DNA of 64,000 bases, taken from NCBI GenBank assembly GCA_003222675.1, contig QHWT01000056.1, forward strand, positions 1 through 64,000, given 5' to 3'. Origin of the DNA: Acidobacteriota bacterium (GTDB taxonomy: Bacteria > Acidobacteriota > Vicinamibacteria > Vicinamibacterales > 2-12-FULL-66-21). Positions 44,339 to 53,715 of the stretch are shown piece after piece. The position numbers and the translations under genes were made by a program. Position 1 is the stretch's first letter. Each line of letters opens with the position of its first letter. Below the pieces are notes generated by a model. It worked only from the letters and a program-made list of their open reading frames with translations, did no database searches and was not told the origin of the DNA.

Positions 44339-44614
44339 GTGTCCAAGCAGCTTGCGTCAGTACCGCGGATACGGCGCGCCTTCCCTGCAGACGCCAGCGA
44401 CATCGCGGGGGTGCTTGCGGTGATCGCTGCAGAGCGGATTCATTCCGCCATTGATCAAGTCTGGACGGTCGAGGAAAAGAGGCGCTACTTGGAGTCGCTG
44501 TCATCGCCCGAGGCAGTCCACGTAGCCGTCGATGACGTGCAAGGCGTCATTGGTCTTCAGATTCTCGACCTCTGGTCGCCACTCCTCAAGTCGATGTTCG
44601 AACCCCGAACCTGA
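44339..44614 (+). pseudogene. GNAT acetyltransferase, N-terminal fragment
   Basis: A GTG-initiated frame of 91 residues reads RIRRAFPADASDIAGVLAVI, EEKRRYLESLSSPEAVHVAV, DDVQGVIGLQILDLWSP, the first half of a GNAT domain up to the strand before the acetyl-CoA loop. The loop (R/Q-x-x-G-x-G/A) and the C-terminal half are missing, and the frame stops shortly after. It is probably inactive. Confidence 0.6.
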
Positions 44615-44709
44615 ATGACGAACTTCCGATAGCCGGCTTCACGCGTAGCTGGAGTGTGTTACGTCGGGGTGGTTCAGCTTTGCACCGGACGAGCTCCGAT
44701 ACCTATTGA

Positions 44710-44769
44710 ATACCCATATGAAGGTGTGACACCCTAAGCGCAGTGTTATGGGTATCCCATAGGAGCGAT
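44710..44769 (+). promoter_or_regulatory. Operator-like repeats upstream of PadR cassette 5
   Basis: TATGGG-TAT-CCCATA (44747-44761) is a perfect palindrome abutting the ribosome site AGGAG. A further copy of the half-site in ATACCCATA (44710-44718) pairs perfectly with TATGGGTAT (44747-44755), centre-to-centre 37 bases. Three half-sites in this arrangement suggest cooperative or looped binding. I could not choose a convincing -35/-10 pair. Confidence 0.6.
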
Positions 44770-45111
44770 ATGGCCAAGAGCGACGTCTGGCAGGGTACGC
44801 TCGCCCTGATGGTGCTGAAGACTCTCGAAACGATGGGCCCATTGCACGGATACGGCATCGCACGCCGGATCGAGCAGACCAGCGGAGACGCGCTCTCGAT
44901 CAATTACGGCACGCTGTACCCCGCGCTGCTGAAACTCGAACAGGAAGGCTACATCGCGTCGGACTGGGGCATGTCGGCCAACAACCGCAGGGCGAAGTTC
45001 TACCGGCTCACCCGAGCGGGACGCAAGCAGGTCGACAGGGCCGCGAGAGAGTGGGACCACACAACTGCGATCCTGTCGCGGTTCCTGTCGCCGAAGGAGC
45101 AGTCATCATGA
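44770..45111 (+). CDS. PadR-family regulator, cassette 5
   Basis: The 113-residue protein begins MAKSDVWQGTLALMVLKTLE with AGGAG four bases upstream, and continues HGYGIARRIEQTSGDALSIN, YGTLYPALLKLEQEGYIASD, NNRRAKFYRLTRAGRKQVDR. The longer frame from GTG 44743 would run through the palindrome and is less likely. The permease ATG overlaps its stop (ATGA). Confidence 0.95.
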   Translation: MAKSDVWQGTLALMVLKTLETMGPLHGYGIARRIEQTSGDALSINYGTLYPALLKLEQEGYIASDWGMSANNRRAKFYRLTRAGRKQVDRAAREWDHTTAILSRFLSPKEQSS

Positions 45112-47780
45112 GATGGCTACGCGCGGCGCTGGTGCGACTGCGCGGGCTGTTCGCCAGCGATCGCCTGGAGCGGGAACTGGAAGACGAGCTCGACGCCCAT
45201 CTCAGGATGCACGTTGACGACAACATTCGCGCTGGCTTGGCGCCCGACGAGGCGCGTCGCCAAGCGATTCTCGCGCTCGGCGGCATCGAGCAGACGAAGG
45301 AGCGATATCGCGATCGTCGCGGTCTGCCCGTGCTTGAACATGTCGCGCAGGATCTCCGCTACGGTCTGCGTGCGCTTCGAAAGAGTCCCGGCTTCGCCGG
45401 TGTCGCCGTACTGACGACGGCCCTCGGGATCGGCGCGAACACGGTCGTTTTCACGCTGCTTAATGCGGCCATTCTCCGTCCGTTGCCCGTCCACGAACCT
45501 GACCAGCTCGTGTACCTGCAAGGTGGTGGAAACTCGTATTTCTCGTACCCGCTATTCGAGCGCCTGCGGGACCGTAGCCATACGCTCGACGGAGTGTTCG
45601 CCACTACTCTCCTCGAACGGGTGAACGTTGTCGTCGACAGTCACGCCGGAGTCGCCAGCGGCACACTTGTCTCGGGCGACTATTTCAGCGTGCTTGGACT
45701 TGCGCCGTATCTCGGGCGTCTCCTCACCCCCGACGATGATCGAGCGGGCAACACCGTTGCGGTCATCAGCTACGGATTCTGGCGGAGCCGCTTTGGTGCC
45801 GATCCCGCCATCGTCGGGAAGACAGTCGCGGTGAATAGCGTCCCCGTGACCATCGTCGGCGTGACGCCGCCGCGATTCTTTGGCGTGACGGTGGGACGCT
45901 CGTCGGATCTGACGCTGCCGATGCGGTTCAGGGATCGCTTGTATGCGGGCAGCGGCCGGTGGGATCAACCATTCATTACGTGGCTGCAGATCGTTGCGCG
46001 CCTCAGGCCGGGTGTACTGCACGACGATGCCCGTGCGGAGCTGGACGGCATCTATCGGCAATCGCTCTCCGAGTTTGCCATGACAGCGAACGAGACCGAC
46101 CGGCGGATGGCCCAAAACGCGCACATGGAGGTGCTCCCGGCCTCGACCGGGCTCGCGAGCGGTGTGCAGAGATTTGCGCCGGCGCTCCGGCTCCTGATGT
46201 GGATTGCCGGGGTCGTCCTGCTCATTGCATGCGCGAACAGCGCCAACCTTCTCCTGGCGCGCTCCGAAGCGCGGCAGCGCGAGATTGCGATCCGTCTGGC
46301 GCTCGGCGCGAGCCGTGCGCGGCTCATTCGGCAGTTCCTGACCGAGAGCGCGCTCGTCGGGGCAATCGGCGGCACGCTCGGCCTCGTATTCGCGGTCTGG
46401 GGCAGTCAGGCGTTGACCACGATGGTTTCTGCCGGGCCGATCCCGTTACTTCTGGATGCCGCTCCGGATGTGCGTGTGCTTGCGTTCACGGGACTGGTGT
46501 CAGTCGCGACGGTACTGTTGTTTGGCCTCGCGCCCGCATGGCGCGCGACAGCGAGCGATCGGAGCGCGGGTTTGTACGGCCTCCGGTCAGCGACGGGAAC
46601 CGCACGTCTTGGCTGGAACAACACCCTGGTTGTGACGCAGGTGGCATTGTCGCTCGTTCTTGTCATTGCGGCCGGCCTCTTCATCCGCACCGTCAACAAC
46701 CTGCTCGCCGTGGACGCGGGATACAGCAGGCAGAACGTGCTGATGTTCTCGACGGACGCGTCGCTGTTGCGGTACGGCGCGACAGAAACGCGAGCACTCT
46801 ACGATTCCATCCTGAATGCGATCGAAACCCTGCCCGGCGTGTCGCGCGCAACGGCATCCTTCGTGCGCCCGATAGACTCCACCATCTATCTCGTCGGCGG
46901 CACCGGCATCGTCGACGGCCGAACATTGGATGTCGACCATCGAATCCGATTCGCGTTCAATGTCGTCAGCCCTGGATATTTTTCGGGGCTTGACGTTCCA
47001 CTGGTCATGGGCCGCGACTTCGGGCCGCAGGACACCGCGGCGTCACCGAAGGTGACCATCATCAACGAGACGATGGCCCGCCAGTTGTTTTCCGCGAACA
47101 ATCCGCTCGGTCGTCGGTTCGATGGCGGTGACGCCGGCGAGGTCGAGGTCGTGGGCGTAGTGAAGGACACCAAATACGGGAATCTCCTCGACGCCCCCCG
47201 CGGCGTAGTGTATTTCCCAATCAGCCAGACCCCCTGGGAATACCAGGTGACATTCCTGCTGCGCTACACGGGCGCGGTGGGTCCGCTCACCGAGACCGTG
47301 CGCCGGAAGGTCGCGGCCATCGATCCGAACCTCCCGATCTATCGGATCAACACGCTCGAGGCCGAGGCGCGGCAATCGCTGCTGCGGCAGCGACTGCTGG
47401 CGGCGATGTCGATGCTGTTTGGAGCCACGGCGCTGCTGTTGGCGTGTGTCGGCCTCTACGGTCTGATGTCGTTCGCCGTGGCACGGCGGAGCAAGGAAAT
47501 CGGGGTTCGGATGGCACTCGGCGCCAGGCGGGGTGAGGTGCTCTGGATGATCGTGCGCGAATCCCTGCGGCTGATCGGCGCGGGCATCATCATCGGCGTG
47601 CCGAGCGCCGTCCTTCTCATGCGCCTCGCGCGCAGCTTCCTGTTCGGTTTGACGACGGCCGATCCGCTCACACTTGCCACATCAGTCGCGGCATTGACGG
47701 TTGTGGCCCTCTCGGCCGCTTACGTTCCGGGTCGACGGGCTTCTCGCGTCGATCCAATGGTCGCGTTGCGCGTCGAATGA
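45108..47780 (+). CDS. ADOP-family FtsX/MacB-like permease, cassette 5
   Basis: The 890-residue protein starts MRWLRAALVRLRGLFASDRL at the ATG overlapping the PadR stop. The extension reads LERELEDELDAHLRMHVDDN and ILALGGIEQTKERYRDRRGL. TM1 is VAVLTTALGIGANTVVFTLL. FtsX block 1 lies near residue 365 (MWIAGVVLLIACANSANLLL) and block 2 near 770 (FGATALLLACVGLYGLMSFA), ending [16 protein letters not shown]. It closes the forward run of four permeases; a reverse-strand kinase gene converges on it. Confidence 0.95.
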   Translation: MRWLRAALVRLRGLFASDRLERELEDELDAHLRMHVDDNIRAGLAPDEARRQAILALGGIEQTKERYRDRRGLPVLEHVAQDLRYGLRALRKSPGFAGVAVLTTALGIGANTVVFTLLNAAILRPLPVHEPDQLVYLQGGGNSYFSYPLFERLRDRSHTLDGVFATTLLERVNVVVDSHAGVASGTLVSGDYFSVLGLAPYLGRLLTPDDDRAGNTVAVISYGFWRSRFGADPAIVGKTVAVNSVPVTIVGVTPPRFFGVTVGRSSDLTLPMRFRDRLYAGSGRWDQPFITWLQIVARLRPGVLHDDARAELDGIYRQSLSEFAMTANETDRRMAQNAHMEVLPASTGLASGVQRFAPALRLLMWIAGVVLLIACANSANLLLARSEARQREIAIRLALGASRARLIRQFLTESALVGAIGGTLGLVFAVWGSQALTTMVSAGPIPLLLDAAPDVRVLAFTGLVSVATVLLFGLAPAWRATASDRSAGLYGLRSATGTARLGWNNTLVVTQVALSLVLVIAAGLFIRTVNNLLAVDAGYSRQNVLMFSTDASLLRYGATETRALYDSILNAIETLPGVSRATASFVRPIDSTIYLVGGTGIVDGRTLDVDHRIRFAFNVVSPGYFSGLDVPLVMGRDFGPQDTAASPKVTIINETMARQLFSANNPLGRRFDGGDAGEVEVVGVVKDTKYGNLLDAPRGVVYFPISQTPWEYQVTFLLRYTGAVGPLTETVRRKVAAIDPNLPIYRINTLEAEARQSLLRQRLLAAMSMLFGATALLLACVGLYGLMSFAVARRSKEIGVRMALGARRGEVLWMIVRESLRLIGAGIIIGVPSAVLLMRLARSFLFGLTTADPLTLATSVAALTVVALSAAYVPGRRASRVDPMVALRVE

Positions 47781-47868
47781 CTTCAAAGGTACTTGCTTAA
47801 AACGGTCGGTTCACGTCTTCAGAGGGTCATCGTTTCTCGGAAATTACGCTCTCCACTACCACTGTTTG

Positions 47869-48990
47869 CTAGACAGTACTGATTTCCGGGCTCGCGGTGT
47901 CCGAAGGCCTGGTTCGCTTCGCGGACCGAAGGTACAGCCGAAAACGCGTGCCGTGTCCGACCTCCGAATCCACAAAAATGAAGCCGCCATGCTGCTTGAC
48001 GATCCCGTACACCACCGCCAGGCCAAGCCCCGTACCCTCGCCGAACCGCTTGGTCGAAAAGAAAGGCTCGAAGATACGCGACTTCGTTTCGTCATCCATG
48101 CCGACTCCGGTGTCTTCGACGGTGACCAGCACGAATGGTCCCGACGGCACTTCTATGCCACGGCCAAATGCGCCCTCTGACAGCCCGACCTGCTCAACCC
48201 GAATCGTCAGTCGTCCACCGTCTGGCATGGCATCAGAGGCATTGCCGGCTAGACTGAGAATCACCTGTGCAAGCTGGATAGAGTCGACTTCAACGAGCGC
48301 CGTTTGGTCAGGCGACGGCATCTCGAGCGCGATGCCCGCTCGCAAGGATGAATGGATAACCGTCTGCAGGCGATTCAGTAACTGAATAATATTCACGACT
48401 TGGGGCTGCAACGGTTGCCGGCGCGCGAACGCCATGAGTTGGCGCGTCAAGGCAGCGGCCTTGCCAGAGGCCGTCTGAATCTCGCGCACGCTTTCGCAGC
48501 CGGGAGATGATGGCATCAATTCGTCGAGCAGAAGCTCACTATGGCCAATAATGATGGACAGCAGGTTGTTGAACTCATGGGCAATACCGCCCGCCAGCTG
48601 TCCGACGGCTCGCAGCCGGTCCGCATCCCGAATCTCCGATTCCCACTGCCGCGGCCGTGTCACGTCCTCTACGATCGCCTCGAAGACGTCGGAGACGATC
48701 CGTCCCGTCAGGCGGACGATCAGGAGCTGTTCATCCTTGCGTCGCCAGTTGACTTCGACGCCCTCGAACCGTCCCTGTTGGGCCCGAATCAGCCGCTCCC
48801 GTTCCGCAGGGTCGGCGTAGATCTCACGCATGTTCGTCGCGAGAAGTTCCGCCGCGGAATCGTAGCCCAGCATCTTCACGAGCGCAGGATTCGCGTCGAG
48901 GACGCGGCCGTCGACCGTGGCGCGGTACACACCGAATACTGTCCGTTCTATAAGTGCAGCACGATCGGCCTGCACCCGCGGATCGATCAT
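47869..48990 (-). CDS. PAS-domain sensor histidine kinase
   Basis: The 373-residue cytoplasmic kinase has a PAS domain (about 10-110: RTVFGVYRATVDGRVLDANP, LVKMLGYDSAAELL), a HisKA dimerisation helix with phospho-acceptor His138 (LAGGIAHEFNNLLSIIIGH), and an ATPase domain. The latter has N250 in LSLAGNASDAMPDGG (N box), DTGVGM (G1), FEPFFSTK (F box) and GEGTGLGLA (G2). It has no membrane segment, so it reads a cytosolic signal through PAS. No response regulator adjoins it, making it an orphan kinase. It converges with the last permease gene. Confidence 0.95.
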   Translation of the reverse strand: MIDPRVQADRAALIERTVFGVYRATVDGRVLDANPALVKMLGYDSAAELLATNMREIYADPAERERLIRAQQGRFEGVEVNWRRKDEQLLIVRLTGRIVSDVFEAIVEDVTRPRQWESEIRDADRLRAVGQLAGGIAHEFNNLLSIIIGHSELLLDELMPSSPGCESVREIQTASGKAAALTRQLMAFARRQPLQPQVVNIIQLLNRLQTVIHSSLRAGIALEMPSPDQTALVEVDSIQLAQVILSLAGNASDAMPDGGRLTIRVEQVGLSEGAFGRGIEVPSGPFVLVTVEDTGVGMDDETKSRIFEPFFSTKRFGEGTGLGLAVVYGIVKQHGGFIFVDSEVGHGTRFRLYLRSAKRTRPSDTASPEISTV

Positions 48991-49501
48991 GATTTCAGGT
49001 ATTGACTAGACGGCGTTCGTCCGCGTGAGCCAATCGACGTCGAGCAGCGCTTCGCGGGGTGGCAGGTTCATTTCCGCCGAAACTTAACATACGGGTTTTC
49101 CATCGGGCAACCGCGTAAGCGACAGGTCAACTTGCCTCCGATCGGCTGTTCGTGATCAAACGACGGCGATTCGTCACGGACGGCCGTCGCGGCACCGCCG
49201 CAGCGTGAAGCTTCCGATGCTCGACGTGCTACGTGGCTCTAATGGGTCTTTAACCCAACGGCACGCCGAACGCGAGCAGCCGACTCGTTTTCTAGTTGGG
49301 CGGGGGCACCGCGGGTTACGCGTGCAGTGTTATCGACCGATTGAACTGGTCGCCCGTGCGGAGGTCATCATCCGCGCGGGCGCCGAACGGCAGCTGGCGG
49401 CGCCAGCACGTAACGAGGGCCTGCGTGAGATTCCAACGCGGGTGCACTTCACCGTGCTCTCCCCCCTGAGGGTAAGTTTAGACAAATAAGAATGGAGGTC
49501 A
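48991..49501. other. Gap upstream of the kinase gene
   Basis: No supported gene. A forward frame at 49205-49489 is arginine-rich and unconvincing. The kinase promoter should lie near 49000-49100. Confidence 0.3.
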
Positions 49502-49538
49502 GCGAGGCGGAGGCAGGGGGTCGCGCCTCGCGCCTCGC
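49502..49538 (-). terminator. Hairpin downstream of the 131-residue secreted-protein gene
   Basis: GCGAGGCG (49502-49509) and CGCCTCGC (49531-49538) form a perfect 8-bp GC-rich stem about 36 bases after the stop of the reverse-strand gene at 49575-49970. The following reverse-strand bases are pyrimidine-rich rather than a clean T-run, so termination is plausible but not certain. Confidence 0.35.
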
Positions 49539-49574
49539 CGTTCTGGTGCGGCTGTCCCGCCGCGGTCGTTGGTG

Positions 49575-49970
49575 CTACGGGCAGGTCGAGGACACCATCT
49601 TGACGGCCGAGATCCGCATGTGATGTTCGCCTCGCTCCTCCTTCATGTCTTTCGTTCCTTCCTTTTTGGCGGCAGCCTTCGCCGCAACGGCGGTGCCGGT
49701 AATCGTCACCTTGTGACCGACATGCGGGGCGAGGTCGACTCCCTTCGACGTCCCGACGATCTCGACGCTCTTCGGGCCGGTACCCTCGACGTTCGTGAGC
49801 TGGTACGTGTTCGCCTCACTACCCTTTTGTAGACATCCCGTCATGCTGTGGCTGCCACCGCCCGCCTTCTTCTGCGCGGTCCCCGTCGCCCCCGCGGCTA
49901 GCGGGATTGTGGCAAGCGCCACGGCTATGGCCGCTAGGAAAGTGAATCTGACAACACTGCTGCTTTTCAT
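49575..49970 (-). CDS. Small secreted protein of unknown function
   Basis: The 131-residue product has a signal peptide (FTFLAAIAVALATIPLAAGA). The mature part is a compact beta-rich domain starting SMTGCLQKGSEANTYQLTNV, with GHKVTITGTAV as a typical OB-fold-like strand pair, then a lysine/glutamate-rich linker and a C-terminal VKMVSSTCP. The two cysteines (CLQK and the terminal CP) could form a disulfide. AGGAGGA precedes the start. Family function unknown; similar proteins are frequent in Acidobacteriota. Confidence 0.75.
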   Translation of the reverse strand: MKSSSVVRFTFLAAIAVALATIPLAAGATGTAQKKAGGGSHSMTGCLQKGSEANTYQLTNVEGTGPKSVEIVGTSKGVDLAPHVGHKVTITGTAVAAKAAAKKEGTKDMKEERGEHHMRISAVKMVSSTCP

Positions 49971-50143
49971 ACTCTTCCTCCTGGTTTGGCCGGACCGTTC
50001 ACCTCACTCCATTCAAGTCTACCGTTGCGCACGCGGATTCGACAGCACGACCACATCACACTCGAGGTTCGCTTCGTCCCCTCACTCGCCTCGCGTTCTC
50101 CTCTGTGATTCCTGCTAGGCTGCGTAACTGAACGGTTCGCGTT

Positions 50144-51124
50144 GTGGATATGGATCGAACGGTCAAGCGGCGGATTCTCGCCTGTCTGAAGGGAATCGCA
50201 ATCGGTGACGCCGTCGGCAAGCAGACGGAAACTCTGTCCCGTGAGGGGGTCCTCCGATGGTATCCGGACGGGGTCCGTGGGTTCGAGGGCCCGCCTGGGA
50301 CGGCCATCCCGCGGTATGTCGGCAACGCGAAGCGGGTGTGGCGAATCGGGGAGACCACCGACGACACCGAGCGTACGATTGCTGTGGCGCGCGCGATTCT
50401 CGAAGACGGCGATGTCCGTCACAGGAGCGTCGGCCGAGAACTGCTCAAATGCACGAAGAGCGTTCACCCGGGCGTCACGTCGCTTTGGGAGTTTCATCAA
50501 GCGGGCGATCCGGCGCGGGTGGATCAGCGCCACGACGGATGTGGCGCTGCCGTTCGCGTCGCACCCGTTGGAATCCTGTATCGCTCCGATCGGTTGGAAG
50601 ACATTGTCGTCGGCGCACATGAGGCGTCGATTCCAACCCATGGCGGGCCGCTGGCCATCGCGGCTGCAGCGGCGACCGCTGCCGCTGTATCTGCGGCGAT
50701 CGACGGTGCACCGCCGCCCGAGATCATCGGGCTCGCACAACGGGCAGCAGCTCAGGCCGAACGGCAACGATCAGGTTGGATGGATACCTCCTTCGGCGAG
50801 GCCCTGCGCATTATCCACGCTGACTTGGGCCGACATAGTGAGCTCCAGCCTCAGGACGTGGCAGCCAGATGGTTTCCCGAGGGTCCGTTAACGATCGTGC
50901 CGCTTGCCCTCGCGCTCGGAACGGTCATGCAGTCCGCAGAAGCGGCCATTCTTCTCGCTTCAAATGTCGGCGGCGATAGCGATTCCGTGGCATCTATATC
51001 GGCTGCCATCCTCGGGGCGAGGTACCCCGAGACGGTGAACGACGAGTGGTATGCCGTTGTCGAAAAAGTCAATGAGCACGATCTCGTCTCGCTGGCAGAG
51101 AATCTCAATGCTCTTCGCTGTTGA
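50144..51124 (+). CDS. ADP-ribosylglycohydrolase-family protein
   Basis: The 326-residue protein starts at GTG 50144 or ATG 50150 (two codons later). It has the family's metal-binding signatures: KGIAIGDAVGKQTE near residue 16, TTDDTERTIAVARAIL near residue 70, and SNVGGDSDSVASISAAILGA near residue 285. These enzymes hydrolyse ADP-ribose from arginine, serine or nucleic acids, using two divalent metals held by the Asp clusters. All clusters appear intact. No ADP-ribosyltransferase adjoins it, so its target is unknown. No obvious ribosome site. Confidence 0.93.
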   Translation: MDMDRTVKRRILACLKGIAIGDAVGKQTETLSREGVLRWYPDGVRGFEGPPGTAIPRYVGNAKRVWRIGETTDDTERTIAVARAILEDGDVRHRSVGRELLKCTKSVHPGVTSLWEFHQAGDPARVDQRHDGCGAAVRVAPVGILYRSDRLEDIVVGAHEASIPTHGGPLAIAAAAATAAAVSAAIDGAPPPEIIGLAQRAAAQAERQRSGWMDTSFGEALRIIHADLGRHSELQPQDVAARWFPEGPLTIVPLALALGTVMQSAEAAILLASNVGGDSDSVASISAAILGARYPETVNDEWYAVVEKVNEHDLVSLAENLNALRC

Positions 51125-51412
51125 GTCGGGCATCGGGTCGTGAAGCGGTTAATGTCGATAAACGCCGCGGCGACGACCTCTCTCTAACCATCAGAGCGCT
51201 GCTGAGCCGACATCGCACATCGCCGTAACACGGCTGAACTGTTTAGGATGTTTGCAAGTGTCGCTGTGCTCGTCCAGTGGTGCAACGCCTGCACCACGGC
51301 GCTTCGCGCGATGCGCCCCGCCATCAGTCGGAAAGCGAATCGGTGAAGTGGAAAACAACATGGATACACTGAGAAGCGCGCTCGCCTCGACGGCCGGTAC
51401 GAGGTCGGCGGT
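51125..51412. other. Gap with an inverted repeat
   Basis: No supported gene. GTGGTGCA (51277-51284), 5 bases, TGCACCAC (51290-51297) is a perfect 8-bp inverted repeat of unknown role. Confidence 0.35.
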
Positions 51413-51778
51413 ATGACATGGCGTTGTTCTCGGCTCGCATTGCCGGCTGTTATGGGGTTAATGGTTTCTGTGGTACCGACCACAGCGGATCCGATTCCCG
51501 TTGAGGGCGGCTCGTTCTCGCTGCCTTTCTGGGTCGCATAACGGTCACATTCGGAAATGTTGAGTCGCTCTTCGGTCAGCCGCATCCGGTTCCGGCTGTT
51601 CCGGTTTTTTGAGAATGGCTTTGTTGCGATCCATCTGGAGGGAACCTCAGAGCCGATAGAGCCAGCTCCGGAACCATCCACGATCGTTCTCACGCTGGTC
51701 GGAGGAGCTGCCATAGCAGGCCGCTCCGTCAGGTCTGGCAGAAGCGCGCCGCCGAGTCGTACGATCATCAAATTCTAG
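51413..51778 (+). pseudogene. PEP-CTERM exosortase-substrate protein, degenerate
   Basis: ATG 51413 starts a signal peptide (LALPAVMGLMVSVVPTTA) and DPIPVEGGSFSLPFWVA, ending at a TAA (51539-51541). In a neighbouring frame VTFGNVESLFGQPHPVPAVP follows, and in the original frame FVAIHLEGTSEPIEPAPEPS, then TIVLTLVGGAAIAGRSVRSG. That end is a PEP-CTERM tail: a P-E-P-S motif, a hydrophobic helix and a basic cluster. Such tails direct proteins to exosortase for surface sorting. Internal stop, frameshifts and loss of most of the mature domain mark this as a relic. Exosortase genes are not in the window. Confidence 0.6.
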
Positions 51779-51984
51779 GACAGCGTGGGCCATCGACGAG
51801 TCTGATGATGCTAAGGCGCCTGTCGGCGCAGTCCTTAGACTCGGTCCCGGAGGTCGTAGACGCGAATTCATAGACTCCTTTGCCCGCCTTTTTCTTGTGC
51901 ACCGTCGCCCCCGGCACGTGCGGAGGCAGAGCCGATCACGCTCAGCGGCAGGGAATCTTTCAGAGGGTGTCGTCTGGCGAGCGC
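51779..51984. other. Short region with a reverse-strand peptide remnant
   Basis: A reverse-strand stretch near 51840-51920 reads HVPGATVHKKKAGKGVYEFA and may be a gene scrap. Nothing else is supported. Confidence 0.25.
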
Positions 51985-53715
51985 TTAACGGACGAAGCCG
52001 GCGAGCGCCCGACGCTGTGACGCGGTCCAACCCTCGAGTGTCTCGGCGTACCGGCGGCTCTCGTCGGCGTATCGCGCTGAGAGGTCGACGGTCTCGTCAG
52101 GATCGTTTTCGATGTCGAACCATCTGGATCGGCCGGACCCCATATCGTGGATGAATTTGCGCGGTCCGTCGCGAAGACCGACCAGCGCCAGCGAGTAGTC
52201 GGTGAAGAAGAGCGCCATGCGAGACCGTCCCTTCAGCATCGACTCCCCCTGATACGCGCGGGGAACCGGCAGTCCGAGAAGGTCGAGCACGGTCGGCGCG
52301 GTATCGAGCAAGCTCACGATCCGGCGAGCGCGGATCGATTGCGACATGAGCCCCGGCGCCGAGATCAGATACGGCACGCGCACGTTCTCGTCGTACAACT
52401 GGAAGGTGTGGCCATAGTTGCCCTCGTGCTGTCCGAAGGCTTCGCCGTGATCGCCCAACACGATCCAGATCGTGTTTCGATCGAGTCCGCGCGCCTGGAG
52501 CCCGCGGCGGAGCGCTCCCAGAGCGGCATCGCCGTAGTGAACCGCGTTGCGATATCGCCCGAATTCGTCGCGATCGGGGAACGGGCCGCGGTCGGGCGTT
52601 TCATACGGATGGTGGCCGGCGATCGGAAGGTAGGTTACGAAGAACGGTCGGCCGGCGGGCCCCGCGTCAATCCAGCCCAGGATGCTCGCGATCGTTGACG
52701 GCTCGTCGATGCCGAAGCTCGAATCGTGCCGGCCGCCGATATCACCCGCATCCGCCAGCACGCCATATCCCCTGTTCTGGATAATGGCGTTCATCCCAAG
52801 GTACGGAAATCGTCCGGAGTGGAAGAGCGCAGTGCGATAGCCATGCTCGGCGAGCACCGCGGCAATGGAGTGGCACGGAACGCCGACGTACGACTCGGCG
52901 GTTGTATCAAACGCCGGAGACACCGAACACAGGATCGACAACAGGCCCTTGATGCTTTCAGGGTAGACCGCGTACGCGCTTTCGAACACGACGCCCGATC
53001 GGGAGAGCTCGGAGAGATTCGGCGCGACATCAGGCGCCGCTCCGTACACCCCCAGATACCGCGCACCCGTTGACTCGAGGCTGACCAGAACGACGTTCCG
53101 CCCGGCCGCCGACCCACGGAATCGTAAGAGGTCCTCGTCTGGCGGACGCTCGACATGGCTCGCACGCCAATCGCGCGCCGCCGGCTTCGCAGCGCCGCGC
53201 ACCATGATATTTCCGGCGAGCGCAGTCCAGGCATTCCGCTCCATGCCCAGGGTGTCCACGTGGGCACCGGCGATCGGCCCGAACGCGGCGCATCCAATTA
53301 GTGCGATGAGTACGGGGCGTGTCGGCACTCGCCGGCAGACGATCGGCGCTAGAGGGATAACGGCCAGGCCGACGCCCGTCAGCCACGCGTTTGACCACGT
53401 GGCGTAGTGACGGATGGAATCTGCGAGCGGTCCGCCGGCGGCGTGCAACATCGGCCAGGTGAGCGGCGACCACAACACGCGTTGTACTGGAATGTTGATG
53501 ACCGCATACAACGCGACGATTGCGTATATCGTCCAGACAACGCGCGTGCGCTTCCGGAGGGCGGATTCGAAGGCCGCGAAGACGAGCACGACCGCCGCGT
53601 CGTGCCACAAGTACGCGACTGGCGACCACCACGTGATCGTCACGCGATGTCCCACCGACCCCAACGCTCTGCTCATCGCCAACACGATCAGCAGGCTCAT
53701 CGCCTTCATCGGCAT
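51985..53715 (-). CDS. Membrane-anchored sulfatase/phosphoethanolamine-transferase-like protein
   Basis: The 576-residue protein has an N-terminal membrane part (helices at about 8-24, 35-50, 61-78, 110-126 and 135-150) and a C-terminal alkaline-phosphatase-superfamily domain. The latter begins [20 protein letters not shown], with [12 protein letters not shown] at the nucleophile position (Ser or Glu-Ser rather than the sulfatase C/S-x-P-x-R) and ends with [20 protein letters not shown], the GDHG metal site. The layout resembles LtaS-like or lipid-headgroup transferases. It is last in a three-gene operon, overlapping the desaturase-fusion gene by 10 bases, so it may act on a lipid. Confidence 0.85.
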   Translation of the reverse strand: MPMKAMSLLIVLAMSRALGSVGHRVTITWWSPVAYLWHDAAVVLVFAAFESALRKRTRVVWTIYAIVALYAVINIPVQRVLWSPLTWPMLHAAGGPLADSIRHYATWSNAWLTGVGLAVIPLAPIVCRRVPTRPVLIALIGCAAFGPIAGAHVDTLGMERNAWTALAGNIMVRGAAKPAARDWRASHVERPPDEDLLRFRGSAAGRNVVLVSLESTGARYLGVYGAAPDVAPNLSELSRSGVVFESAYAVYPESIKGLLSILCSVSPAFDTTAESYVGVPCHSIAAVLAEHGYRTALFHSGRFPYLGMNAIIQNRGYGVLADAGDIGGRHDSSFGIDEPSTIASILGWIDAGPAGRPFFVTYLPIAGHHPYETPDRGPFPDRDEFGRYRNAVHYGDAALGALRRGLQARGLDRNTIWIVLGDHGEAFGQHEGNYGHTFQLYDENVRVPYLISAPGLMSQSIRARRIVSLLDTAPTVLDLLGLPVPRAYQGESMLKGRSRMALFFTDYSLALVGLRDGPRKFIHDMGSGRSRWFDIENDPDETVDLSARYADESRRYAETLEGWTASQRRALAGFVR

